Shown in pieces: positions 50,501-58,200 of a DNA stretch of 64,000 bases. The stretch spans positions 1-64,000 of the IMG/VR virus record IMGVR_UViG_3300042887_005053, one strand, 5' to 3'. This DNA comes from a virus. The position numbers were made by a program, and so were the translations under genes. The stretch's first letter is position 1. Every line of letters starts with the position of its first letter. The notes beneath the pieces are model-generated. The model saw only the letters and a program-made list of their open reading frames with translations. It was not told where the DNA came from and ran no database searches.

Positions 50501-52275
50501 AGATCATCTTCTCCGTCATCCCAACCAGTATGAAATTGTGTTCCACCTGGTCCTGCGTAGTAAGGCATACCACCTGGTTTTTCACCAATCAATGTCCACA
50601 GACCCGATTGTAAGTCTGGTACACAAAGACCATCTTGACAAATAAATCCATCTGGACAATATCCATCTATTGTGCAACCTAAGCCTGTGTCTAAACCAGA
50701 ATTGATAATTTGTGAAATACAATATCCATCAACACAAATCATACCTGGAGGACATTCAGCAGTCATATCACAAGTGTTACACGGATAATTCATAGCGTTG
50801 TTATTAGAATCACCAATATCCGGAACGGTATTAACTTCAGTTTTTGGACTAACATACAATTGCATGTTGTTAGGACCAATATAAACACCTTGTCCATTAA
50901 TCTTTGATCCGACTTTGGTCCACTCACCAGTAGATAGGTTTGGAATACACTCACCGTTAACACACATAAATCCAATTGGACAATCTGCATCAATATTACA
51001 AGTAGATACTGCGTAGTCTTGATTTAGATAATTAACATCTGAGTTTGTAGGTAGTTCTAAAATATCAAAGCCAGGAGGATTATTTGCACCAGTCGAAATA
51101 CCACCACCGAATGTTTCGTCCCAAACAGAATTGAATTGATCGCGAGCGTTTGGATTATTGAAATCATCACCTAAAACTAAATACATTATCCACTGTCTCC
51201 AAGGAATACTAGAAACTTCAGGCATTGGTGGTTTCCAACCATTCGTATTAAGTATACCAAATCCAGGATATATTGTACTCATAGTCAATGATCTTACGGT
51301 TGGAATACTATATGACGGATTGAAATATTTACTTACTTTAGTAGTGTTTGATTTAGATAAAAGTTTCTTTCCTGTTTCATTTACAATTGAAAAAGAATAA
51401 GTACCAATTAATGATACTCCTAATGTTCTGCTAGCGGTAAATAAATTTTGAGTAAATAAATTCTGTGATCTGAATCTTTCATAACCTTTTTCGGTAATAA
51501 AAGGTGCATAACATTTATTGTTCATCGAAATACCACCAATAAAACTACAAGCAGTCGCACTTAAAGCAGAAGTTGGAACAACTGTTCCATTGTGACCAGT
51601 TATTTTAATTGAAGCATCTATAATTGGTGATATATTAAAGAATCGATCGATTGAACCTTGTCTGAATCTTGATGAGTAGCTTGCAAATATAATTTCTACA
51701 TAACTTCCGGTTGCAGAGCCTTGATGAACTAGTGTCAAACTTGATGTTCCATAAAGACTACTTGAAGTTGCTACAATATTTTCTGTTGAAACATTTAACC
51801 TTGGAGTAGACCACTCTAAAGTGTTTTTACCAGTGTAATTTAAGACTTGATTAGGCCTTGGTTTGACATTTGGTAAGCTATATTTATTATTTACATTTAA
51901 TCCACCACCAACAACTTTGAAATTACCTCTTTTTGTTTCAACTGCAACATCTTGATAATTACTAGTCGATTTAATAGTTTGATTAGTAAAATTTAGATTT
52001 GCCTGTATAGAACCTGTTGGACCTTGAAGACCCTGAAATCCCTGAAATCCTCTTGGTCCTTGAGAACCTGCTAACCCTTGAAATCCCTGAAAACCTCTTG
52101 GTCCTTGTGTTCCATTGGTACCTGGTCGTCCGTCAGGTCCTTGTGGACCTTGTGAACCTTGTGGTCCAGAACTTGATAAAGAGATGTCTTCCAGGTAAAG
52201 CAAATTATTATCCATTTCAGTGGCAGTTAATTTACTGCCTTTTTGGTTTCTAAGTACTAAAGAGTATGTTGGCAT
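47563..52275 (-). CDS. Giant tail adhesin: collagen-like, Cys-knot and delta-60 repeats
   Basis: 1570 residues. A short N-terminal region is followed by collagen Gly-x-y repeats (about residues 37-89; GPQGSQGPQG, GPRGFQGFQG). A beta-rich part follows to residue 420. Residues about 426-782 hold Cys-rich modules of the form C-x5-CP-x-G-x-x-C-x-x-G-x-C, arranged as roughly 110-residue tandem repeats with GEKPGGxPxYxGPGG. Residues about 785-1190 carry delta-60-like beta-propeller repeats (ILVGGLF, IFVGGDFTSF, LIIGGNFTQY), then a long beta-rich tail. This is a virion fibre for receptor binding; its closing strand STLVK...QVFSSQITYGNP may anchor a trimer. Confidence 0.85.
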   Translation of the reverse strand: MPTYSLVLRNQKGSKLTATEMDNNLLYLEDISLSSSGPQGSQGPQGPDGRPGTNGTQGPRGFQGFQGLAGSQGPRGFQGFQGLQGPTGSIQANLNFTNQTIKSTSNYQDVAVETKRGNFKVVGGGLNVNNKYSLPNVKPRPNQVLNYTGKNTLEWSTPRLNVSTENIVATSSSLYGTSSLTLVHQGSATGSYVEIIFASYSSRFRQGSIDRFFNISPIIDASIKITGHNGTVVPTSALSATACSFIGGISMNNKCYAPFITEKGYERFRSQNLFTQNLFTASRTLGVSLIGTYSFSIVNETGKKLLSKSNTTKVSKYFNPSYSIPTVRSLTMSTIYPGFGILNTNGWKPPMPEVSSIPWRQWIMYLVLGDDFNNPNARDQFNSVWDETFGGGISTGANNPPGFDILELPTNSDVNYLNQDYAVSTCNIDADCPIGFMCVNGECIPNLSTGEWTKVGSKINGQGVYIGPNNMQLYVSPKTEVNTVPDIGDSNNNAMNYPCNTCDMTAECPPGMICVDGYCISQIINSGLDTGLGCTIDGYCPDGFICQDGLCVPDLQSGLWTLIGEKPGGMPYYAGPGGTQFHTGWDDGEDDLTILECEINSDCPSGYVCVGGYCVLQIITSNLSSGLACQIDGGCPEGFYCLDGECIPDLASGLWVEIGQKPGGYPIYQGPGGVELHTGWDEGEDYEVLSCNADDECPVGYVCVDGYCIREVITSALVSGLGCSLENDLCPNGFVCSNYQCVPDLESGLWTVIGYKPGGYPIYEGPGGVELHTGWDEGEDYHLSVITEFNSEVILGGGYPGVTANGGTTFSVGFLSKLLNDGTRNINFYSDYFVSESFSSDVNDLPGQIIHTVVTDNSGRILVGGLFEQYDEENIPYLIRINNSNDSGTIDNTFEMRVNGPVRSIVVLNNSPDPDDYIIAGEFTGWKQSPNDLSFTTVNRIVRVNSTGAIDSTFLTNIGTGFNNKVFTIKLSEDKTKIFVGGDFTSFDGISCDKFIVLNVDGTLNTTASGFNGRVNTIYEDTLNNTLIIGGNFTQYNGVTYNRIIRLEGDYDTPHSQNFGDGFNGNVFDITKAPSGTGIFENRILVTGDFTTYNNVSIRKTGDLTRLGKREIVILNDRTSISQDWSLDSNFLINAEGDFAKALTVNLTRSVHGEGGTQSIMVIGRISSIDSQPVNGVGMLNTGDKEQNFSYFGENSSMRLPILIKYDDLYYDRMYLHSDSYITFGTPNKLKSPVIYVGYTSSRSFQRVYAGMDYTAENPTFIARYEGGSTQSLSLSAQPQRVWEFQFTKLQTKGSKGEPTEFNTKFKKYQPKAKVSEAKLLIGTNTGYNPNEDYSGFISQDEWEETIEKCSEIGGVVESVEEYNFLGFEWLAVDCNVDGVSVPITQEITPIKGSPNTGYVITNAKPLIKKDVSKINLDQFNEKKIVTKYLDDTIIQNLGDNPVSLDIDVPIDSVVVIDECIVEVFGAGATGYSTNEQIMIGDGVSNKPQIVDFMLTSTQSRVYKAVRFGEFSPNDPRSTLVKGQSPVIRSGTAQVFSSQITYGNPTLPSSVGSGLNASFNLTISYHLTKV
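49930..51000 (-). repeat. Tandem Cys-rich repeats in the adhesin
   Basis: Three roughly 290-base units visible in the DNA (near 49942, 50241 and 50518), each with the same GGxPxYxGPGG block and two Cys motifs, plus two further Cys modules before them. The unit similarity at DNA level suggests recent duplication or recombination within the gene. Confidence 0.8.
52009..52167 (-). repeat. Collagen-like Gly-x-y coding repeats
   Basis: Coding for about 53 residues of Gly-x-y triplets with Pro, Gln, Arg and Phe. The bases are clearly GC-richer than the surroundings. Copy number may vary in frame. Confidence 0.8.
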
Positions 52276-52290
52276 GTTTCTATATATTAT

Positions 52291-53070
52291 TTATTCAAAG
52301 TAATCATCAATGTAATTAGCGTCTACCGTATCATTTAGTGATGGATTAGAATATATAAATGATTTAACAATCAATATTGCTTGCTTATATTTATCAATTA
52401 ATTTAGTAGAATCATCATCTATTAAAGTAAGCGAATAAGTTGGCGAGAATATCTGCATCCAATAGTCTCCATTAGTAGGTAGAATTTGGTTATCATAGTC
52501 ATAAGTATAAGGTATAAAACACTCATAAATGTTACTGTTGTATCTCACATAATCTTCTTTTGCGAATGGTATAACTTGAGTTGGATCTTCCTCAAATGTT
52601 GGTATAGCGTTTAATACAGAGTCAGGTAGACCACTTGTTACTTCTAAATTAATAATTCTATCTTGATCTTGTTTTTCAACTAGTTTAGGGTCTTTGTATA
52701 AAATATAAGGTTCAATTTGCTCTACTTCTTTAATGTCTCCTAAATAATGATTAGTTGGTGTATCATAGAAACTAAATCCAATTGGATAAAGTTGATTATC
52801 ATCAAATAGTTTCTTTAATTTAATTTGAAAAAGAGAGTTAGTTACTTGTCTTACTTTATCATAGGTTTGTCTCTTAAAATCACTTATACTGAGATATCTT
52901 TTAATATTGATTTTAAATTTAGTGTTCATTACATCTTCAAGTAATGAATACTTACCACTATCTATTAGTTCATCAATATATTCAAAATATTCAAACTTGC
53001 CGTCCTGTCCTTTTTGTGCTATTTGTGATATCTTAATTGAGACTTTATTAAACTCACGTCTGTAACTCAT
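52291..53070 (-). CDS. Putative baseplate/tail protein
   Basis: 259 residues. Helical start with SYRREFNKVSIKISQIAQ; a middle with FYDTPTNHYLGDIKEVEQIEPYILY; and NIYECFIPYTYDYDNQ resembling short carbohydrate-binding or beta-sandwich modules. Its place between the adhesin and the internal-protein candidate, with a one-base overlap to the latter, argues for a virion role. Exact homology not recognised. Confidence 0.6.
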   Translation of the reverse strand: MSYRREFNKVSIKISQIAQKGQDGKFEYFEYIDELIDSGKYSLLEDVMNTKFKINIKRYLSISDFKRQTYDKVRQVTNSLFQIKLKKLFDDNQLYPIGFSFYDTPTNHYLGDIKEVEQIEPYILYKDPKLVEKQDQDRIINLEVTSGLPDSVLNAIPTFEEDPTQVIPFAKEDYVRYNSNIYECFIPYTYDYDNQILPTNGDYWMQIFSPTYSLTLIDDDSTKLIDKYKQAILIVKSFIYSNPSLNDTVDANYIDDYFE

Positions 53071-54122
53071 TATTGATTTAGTATTTTTTGAATCTCGGCA
53101 ACTTTGTCTTTGTTTTTATCATCTTGAATAAATTCGGCGAATTTTACAACTTGTCCCATTTTACCTTCATCCTGCTTTATTTTTCCAAGAACTTCTTTTG
53201 CCTTTGCTGCATTTTCACCAGGCTCTTCAGCAGGTCCTATTATTTCAGCATAACTCTTTTTAATAGTTGGTTTTCCATCTTTATCTAAAAGCACCACACT
53301 ATCTGGTCTATCTTGATCGTTCAACGAATCAATTGTCTTAACACCAACTATATTTGCTTGATCTTCTGGTTTTTTCTTAGGGTCATAATCAGACTTCTCT
53401 TTGTCTTTTAACAAGTAAATTACAGGTGTTTTTTTATCAAAAAGCTCCTTTAATTTATCATAGTTCATTGAGTCATCTTTTTGACCACTTTTCTTCTTTG
53501 CTTCATCAAATGCCTTTTTTACTTCTTCTTCTGTGAAATTCTTGTCAACATCAATTTGTAAAGACTTTTGTAGATCATCAAAGAATTTATTAGCAACTGC
53601 TTTCTTTGCCTTTAGATCTTTTGCCTTATTAACTTGATCAATATAGTTTTTCTTTGAAAATTTGTAGTTAATATCCTTTTTAAGTATACCTCTTTGTGGG
53701 TCTAAAACACCTACTAGTCCTACCCAATCAGCTGCTTTATTTCCCAGTAATAAAGCTTTAGCTATTTCTTTGATTGCAGCAGATTTATCTTTACCAAATG
53801 CTGATTCAACGTCTTTTCCGATATTTTCAGCAAGTTGTACTAGAGTGTTAATCATATTATCCATAACTCCAATAACTGAAGTTTCATCTTGAAGATTATT
53901 AACTTCTTTTTGTGCAGCATCAATAGCTTGATTGATATTAGACATCAAAACATCTTTTATCGAGTCTGGATCGTCTTCCTTGAACATTTTTTTGAAGTCA
54001 TTGACTAAATCTTTGAATGGTGCAGAAAAAACACCAGCTAATTTTCCTAAAGCGCCTTTAATTATACCACCTATGAATTCTTCGTTAATTTGTTGGTATT
54101 CTTTAAATTTTTGTACATCCAT
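53070..54122 (-). CDS. Probable internal head protein with targeting-like N-terminus
   Basis: 350 residues. N-terminus MDVQKFKEYQQINEEFIGG fits the recurrent peptide (Q-K-F-x-x-Y ... I-N-E), with a possible site after Glu14. A Gly-rich, membrane-active-like stretch follows (GGIIKGALGKLAGVF), then a long Lys/Asp-rich helical body without recognised domain. This is the composition of internal proteins delivered with DNA. Located in the virion gene block. Confidence 0.6.
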   Translation of the reverse strand: MDVQKFKEYQQINEEFIGGIIKGALGKLAGVFSAPFKDLVNDFKKMFKEDDPDSIKDVLMSNINQAIDAAQKEVNNLQDETSVIGVMDNMINTLVQLAENIGKDVESAFGKDKSAAIKEIAKALLLGNKAADWVGLVGVLDPQRGILKKDINYKFSKKNYIDQVNKAKDLKAKKAVANKFFDDLQKSLQIDVDKNFTEEEVKKAFDEAKKKSGQKDDSMNYDKLKELFDKKTPVIYLLKDKEKSDYDPKKKPEDQANIVGVKTIDSLNDQDRPDSVVLLDKDGKPTIKKSYAEIIGPAEEPGENAAKAKEVLGKIKQDEGKMGQVVKFAEFIQDDKNKDKVAEIQKILNQ

Positions 54123-54218
54123 CTTGAAAAATATATTTAATCTATATATTATTTATTGTGGATCAATATTCAAAACAAAAAAGAGAAGTATCAATATAAT
54201 AATTAAAATATTTTTTTT

Positions 54219-54788
54219 ATGACTTGGCAAGAATATTTACCACTAGCTGAAAAAACCTTATCAACACAGTTTAATTGTGATGACTTATTTCATCAAAAAA
54301 TACTTCATTCTGTAATTGGATCTCTAACAGAAGTTGAAGAAATACTTGAAAACTATGTTAACGGAGAATTAATTACAGATGTTAACAAACAAGGTTCAAT
54401 TGCAGAAGAAACGGCTGATATATTTTGGTACATTTCTATTTTATACAGAGAACTTGAAATAACAGATCATCAGTATAATATTGAAAAGAAAAACCCATTT
54501 GAGATTCTTTTAGACTTTACTAAAGTTTCATTAAAATTTTTAGATTTGTTAAAAAAGAAAATCTATTATAACAAAGACATCGATAATTCCTTGATGATTG
54601 ATTTGTCATCTAAAATGTATTGTTTAATGGTAAACTTTTGTTATCAATACAATACAGATATATCAAATATTCTTGATAAGAATATAGATAAATTAAGAGC
54701 AAGATATGGAGATAAGTTTTCTTCCGAAAAAGCAATTAATAGAAACTTAGAAGTTGAAAAACAAATTTTAGAAAATGGAAAATCTTAA
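54219..54788 (+). CDS. MazG-like nucleotide pyrophosphohydrolase
   Basis: 189 residues. SVIGSLTEVEEILENY and IAEETADIFWYISILY give the E-x-x-E and E-E-x-x-D metal sites of the MazG/all-alpha NTP pyrophosphatase fold. The C-terminus NIDKLRARYGDKFSSEKAINRNLEVE is a common end of phage members. It cleaves (d)NTP to (d)NMP and pyrophosphate. Overlaps the next gene by 14 bases. Confidence 0.8.
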   Translation: MTWQEYLPLAEKTLSTQFNCDDLFHQKILHSVIGSLTEVEEILENYVNGELITDVNKQGSIAEETADIFWYISILYRELEITDHQYNIEKKNPFEILLDFTKVSLKFLDLLKKKIYYNKDIDNSLMIDLSSKMYCLMVNFCYQYNTDISNILDKNIDKLRARYGDKFSSEKAINRNLEVEKQILENGKS

Positions 54789-55128
54789 ACATTATTTTAG
54801 AAATATTCAGTTAAGAAACAAAATGCTTACTCCTGATCTTAAAAAACTTCAAGCTCAGTTAGAAATGGCATTTGAGAGTAATATACAAGAAGCTGGTGTA
54901 ATTAATCCTGGGTATTTTTCATATTTTACACCAATTCTTGAGGAGTTCAAAAACGCAAAAGTCATTTCAACCTATCATATTTCAGAAGAACAATTTAGTG
55001 ATTCTTATAGTGGTAAACTTGTTAAAGTACCAGTTGTAGATTTATTTTCAAGTGATAGGTCTTCAAATCATAGAATTTTTGTTTTACCAGCTTCTCTTTT
55101 GAGAACTTTCAACATCGATAATTTGTAA
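54775..55128 (+). CDS. Unknown protein
   Basis: 117 residues, mixed alpha/beta, with LVKVPVVDLFSSDRSSNHRIFVLPASLL near the end. No domain recognised. Probably co-translated with the MazG-like gene. Confidence 0.55.
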   Translation: MENLKHYFRNIQLRNKMLTPDLKKLQAQLEMAFESNIQEAGVINPGYFSYFTPILEEFKNAKVISTYHISEEQFSDSYSGKLVKVPVVDLFSSDRSSNHRIFVLPASLLRTFNIDNL

Positions 55129-55157
55129 TATTAGATTATTTGATTTATATTTGTAAT

Positions 55158-55415
55158 ATGAAGAATCTGTCAAATAAAGAGAAAAACAGAAGAAAGTTTC
55201 AAAAGATGTACAAATCACTTGAAAATAAACTTCATGATTCTAATTTAATTTGGTGGAATTCATTATCAATGAAAGCAAGATATTCTTTCTTATTTAAATG
55301 GATTTCTGCTAAGAGTAATATGAAGTTCAAGCATTTTCTTAAAGAGAATCAGTTTAGATATCAACCAAGTATTTCCAACTTTAGAGAAGCATCAATCGAA
55401 CATTTATTAAAATAA
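55158..55415 (+). CDS. Small basic helical protein
   Basis: 85 residues from the ATG four bases after TATATTTG (55146-55153). Lys/Arg/Phe-rich, helical (EKNRRKFQKMYKSLENKL). An in-frame start at 55140 lies within the promoter. Function unknown. Ends 1 base before the PRPP-synthetase-like gene. Confidence 0.55.
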   Translation: MKNLSNKEKNRRKFQKMYKSLENKLHDSNLIWWNSLSMKARYSFLFKWISAKSNMKFKHFLKENQFRYQPSISNFREASIEHLLK

Positions 55416-55416
55416 T

Positions 55417-56370
55417 ATGAATATAAAAATTTTTTCTGGTTCCAATTATAAAGATTTAGGTAAGCAAATCAGTGAACATTTAGGTATCGAAATGGGTAGT
55501 CTGAGAATTGATAAATTCAAAGACGGTGAGATACTACCTTGTTTTTTAGAATCAATCAGAGATTTAGACATATTCTTTGTTAACAGTACGGACTCTTCTG
55601 AGTCTATTATGGAGACTCTTTTAGTAACTGATGCCGCAAAAAGAGCTGGTTGTAAATCATTTACCTTGGTCTCACCGTATTCTGGTTATTCAAGGCAGGA
55701 CAAAACAGATCATTTGAGATCTTCAATTGGAAGTAAGCTTTTAGCCGATATACTTGAAAAAGCCGGTGTCTCAAGATTAATAACTATAGACTTACACGCT
55801 AGTGCAATTCAAGGATTTTATAACATACCAGTGATTCACTTAAATGGAAACAAGGTATCGAGTAACTATATTAAATCTCTTAATTTAGATAATCTCTGTA
55901 TAGTTGCACCAGATCAAGGTGCTGTCAAAAGAGCTTCTGATTTTTGCAAAGCTTTTCCAGAGTCTTCTTTTGCTATGATTAATAAAAGAAGGCTTAAACC
56001 AAATGAAATTCATTCAATGGAGCTTGTTGGAGATGTTACTAATAAGAATGTAATAATTGTAGATGATATGGCTGATACTTTAGGTACTATGGTAAAAGCA
56101 TCAGACTTACTTTTATCTAAAGGTGCTACATCTGTAAGATGTGTAGCGACTCACGGAATATTGAGTGGTGAAGCACTAAATAATCTTGAAAACTCACAGA
56201 TAACAGAGTTAGTTGTTTCTGATACTATTAACTCAACTCTTGATAAAGAAGTAGCAATGAGTAATTCTATACACAGAATTAAAGTAATAAGTTGTTCATA
56301 TCTATTAGCTAAATCAATTTCGGCTCTTTATCAAAAGAGGAGTATTCACGAAATAAATGTAATTGAATAA
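55417..56370 (+). CDS. prs: Ribose-phosphate pyrophosphokinase family (Prs or ADP-ribose-type homologue)
   Basis: 317 residues. YSGYSRQDKTDHLRSSIGSK, IDLHASAIQGFYN and the PRPP loop VIIVDDMADTLGTM are present; the loop in cellular enzymes is usually VDDMIDTAGT, so it differs here. It makes PRPP from ribose-5-phosphate and ATP. Some phage homologues instead act on ADP-ribose to rebuild NAD+ against NAD-depleting defence. Context is nucleotide and kinase genes. Which substrate is used cannot be told from the sequence. Confidence 0.88.
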   Translation: MNIKIFSGSNYKDLGKQISEHLGIEMGSLRIDKFKDGEILPCFLESIRDLDIFFVNSTDSSESIMETLLVTDAAKRAGCKSFTLVSPYSGYSRQDKTDHLRSSIGSKLLADILEKAGVSRLITIDLHASAIQGFYNIPVIHLNGNKVSSNYIKSLNLDNLCIVAPDQGAVKRASDFCKAFPESSFAMINKRRLKPNEIHSMELVGDVTNKNVIIVDDMADTLGTMVKASDLLLSKGATSVRCVATHGILSGEALNNLENSQITELVVSDTINSTLDKEVAMSNSIHRIKVISCSYLLAKSISALYQKRSIHEINVIE

Positions 56371-56419
56371 TTAAACTTATTATTATAATCAGATATAAAA
56401 TAAAAAATAAATTTTTTTA

Positions 56420-57580
56420 ATGAGCAAACCTTATAAATTAGCACTTTCTCAGATCGTGAAGAACGAAGCACACGTTGTAGAAAGAATGTTAAACACGATT
56501 AAACCCATTATTGATTGTGTTGTTGTAGTTGATACTGGTTCAACTGACGGAACACAAGATGTAATTCGTAAATGGGGAGAAACAAACAATATTGCATGTT
56601 TTGTTTATGATAGACCATTCGATAATTTTGAGAATTCAAGAAATTATGCAATGGAAATGGTAAAAGATAAGTCTGAATATGCTTTTTGGCTTGATGCAGA
56701 TGAAATGCTTGAAATTGACCCTAAGGTTTTTGATAAAAACAAGTTAGACAAAGATCTTTATATGTTCAACACATTCATTGGAAGTATGAAATATACTCGT
56801 AATGAGTGTTGGAAAACTGATAAACCTTTTAGATGGTATGGACCTGTTCATGAATTTATTGTTTGTGATCAACAAAATATCACATCTGGTCTTATGGAAG
56901 GTCTATCTGTAAAAGTATTTATGGATGGTGGTTCTTGGAAAGGAAATATCGCTGATAAATACAAAAAACATTCGGCTATTTTAGAAGATTATATTGACAA
57001 CAAAGACAGAAATGCTCGTTGGGTATTCTATACAGCTCAATCATATCACGATTCTGCTTCACTTCCAGATAATAAAGTTGAAAATGAAGAGAGACTTAGA
57101 AGAGCTTTGAAATACTATAGAGAAAGAGTAGGTCGAAGTGATGGTTATGAAGAAGAAAGATTCTACTCACAGTTTCGTGTTGGAACTATTATGAGAGTAT
57201 TAGAAGAACCTTGGGCTTTAACACATCAAGAGTTGTTAAAAGCTTATACAATGGATCCACTTAGAGCTGAGCCAATTAAAGCTATTGTTGACTATTACTT
57301 GTCAGTAGGTGAATGGAATATGGCATTCTTATACACTAAGTTTGCTAAAGCTAACTTCCATGGTAAAAATCCATATCCTACTAGACTTCTATTTGTTGAT
57401 GAAAGTCTTTACATCTGGAGATTCTTAGAAGTACACGCAGCAGCTTGTTTCTATACTAATAGAAAAGAAGAAGCATCTGCTAACTACAGAGAATTACAAG
57501 ATGTGATCAGAAGAGCACCACAATACTTCACACAAGAAGATATTGCAAAAATCAATTCGAACGCTCAGTTCTTTAAGTAA
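56420..57580 (+). CDS. Family-2 glycosyltransferase
   Basis: 386 residues. GT-A fold motifs: ALSQIVKNEAHVVERML, VVDTGSTDGTQDVI and WLDADEML (the D-x-D metal site), with a C-terminal helical repeat part (about residues 200-380). It likely transfers a sugar to phage DNA, a virion protein or a host surface glycan. Codon use is less AT-rich. A terminator follows. Confidence 0.88.
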   Translation: MSKPYKLALSQIVKNEAHVVERMLNTIKPIIDCVVVVDTGSTDGTQDVIRKWGETNNIACFVYDRPFDNFENSRNYAMEMVKDKSEYAFWLDADEMLEIDPKVFDKNKLDKDLYMFNTFIGSMKYTRNECWKTDKPFRWYGPVHEFIVCDQQNITSGLMEGLSVKVFMDGGSWKGNIADKYKKHSAILEDYIDNKDRNARWVFYTAQSYHDSASLPDNKVENEERLRRALKYYRERVGRSDGYEEERFYSQFRVGTIMRVLEEPWALTHQELLKAYTMDPLRAEPIKAIVDYYLSVGEWNMAFLYTKFAKANFHGKNPYPTRLLFVDESLYIWRFLEVHAAACFYTNRKEEASANYRELQDVIRRAPQYFTQEDIAKINSNAQFFK

Positions 57581-57611
57581 AAAAAGAGAGATTAATTTCT
57601 CTCTTTTTTTT
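57581..57611 (+). terminator. Intrinsic terminator
   Basis: AAAAAGAGAGA / TCTCTCTTTTT with a TTAATT loop and a long T-run, between the glycosyltransferase and kinase genes. Confidence 0.88.
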
Positions 57612-57615
57612 TATT

Positions 57616-58173
57616 ATGAAATCAAAACTAATAACTATTATAGGTTCTCCAGCTAGTGGAAAATCCACTCTTGCGTCTGATGTTCATACAGAACTCAAGA
57701 AGTTAGGAAAGAACTCTATTTTCATAACAGAAGCCGCTACAGACTATATTGCTGAGTTTGGTATACCAAACACTCCTGTAGATCAACTTGTAATTTTCTA
57801 TAAACAACTTAATAGAGAAAGAATGTATATAGATTCAAAAGATTACATTGTTTGTGATTCTTCTGGTATACTTAACTACTTCTACTTTAGAACATTATTT
57901 GAGAACAAATTATCTAATAAAGACATAGCAGTAATCAATCACCTACAAAAAGAAATTCTTAAAACGATAAATCAGTGGTCTCATATTTTCTATGTACCAG
58001 CAATGATTGAAAACACTGAAGATAATATCAGATATCATGACAAAGAAGATATTATTAAAATAGACAGGTGGATTAAGTCTTATTTAGAGTTAGAAAATAT
58101 TAATCATACAGATTTATCTAAAATAGATTTGCAAAAGAGGAAAGACTTTATAATTAAAGAGATATTAAAATAA
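57616..58173 (+). CDS. P-loop kinase, AAA_28/NadR-like
   Basis: 185 residues. Walker A GSPASGKSTLAS (residues about 10-21), then TEAATDYIAEFGI and a FYVPAMIE region with D-x-x-R like those of NadR-type ribosylnicotinamide kinases and phage nucleoside kinases. Substrate uncertain: NAD salvage is possible beside the PRPP-synthetase-like gene. Followed by a strong terminator. Confidence 0.75.
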   Translation: MKSKLITIIGSPASGKSTLASDVHTELKKLGKNSIFITEAATDYIAEFGIPNTPVDQLVIFYKQLNRERMYIDSKDYIVCDSSGILNYFYFRTLFENKLSNKDIAVINHLQKEILKTINQWSHIFYVPAMIENTEDNIRYHDKEDIIKIDRWIKSYLELENINHTDLSKIDLQKRKDFIIKEILK

Positions 58174-58200
58174 AAAAGAGACTTTTAAGTCTCTTTTTTT
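58172..58200. terminator. Bidirectional intrinsic terminator
   Basis: AAAAAAGAGACTT / AAGTCTCTTTTTT, tight loop, between the convergent kinase and the 58200 gene. Confidence 0.9.

Noticed and set aside
52009-52167. Possible CRISPR or satellite array
   Set aside because: The short repeats are in frame and encode Gly-x-y; spacing is 9 bases or multiples, with no unique spacers.
52017-52253. Plus-strand frame opposite the collagen region
   Set aside because: Complement of Gly-x-y repeats; repetitive composition with no promoter.
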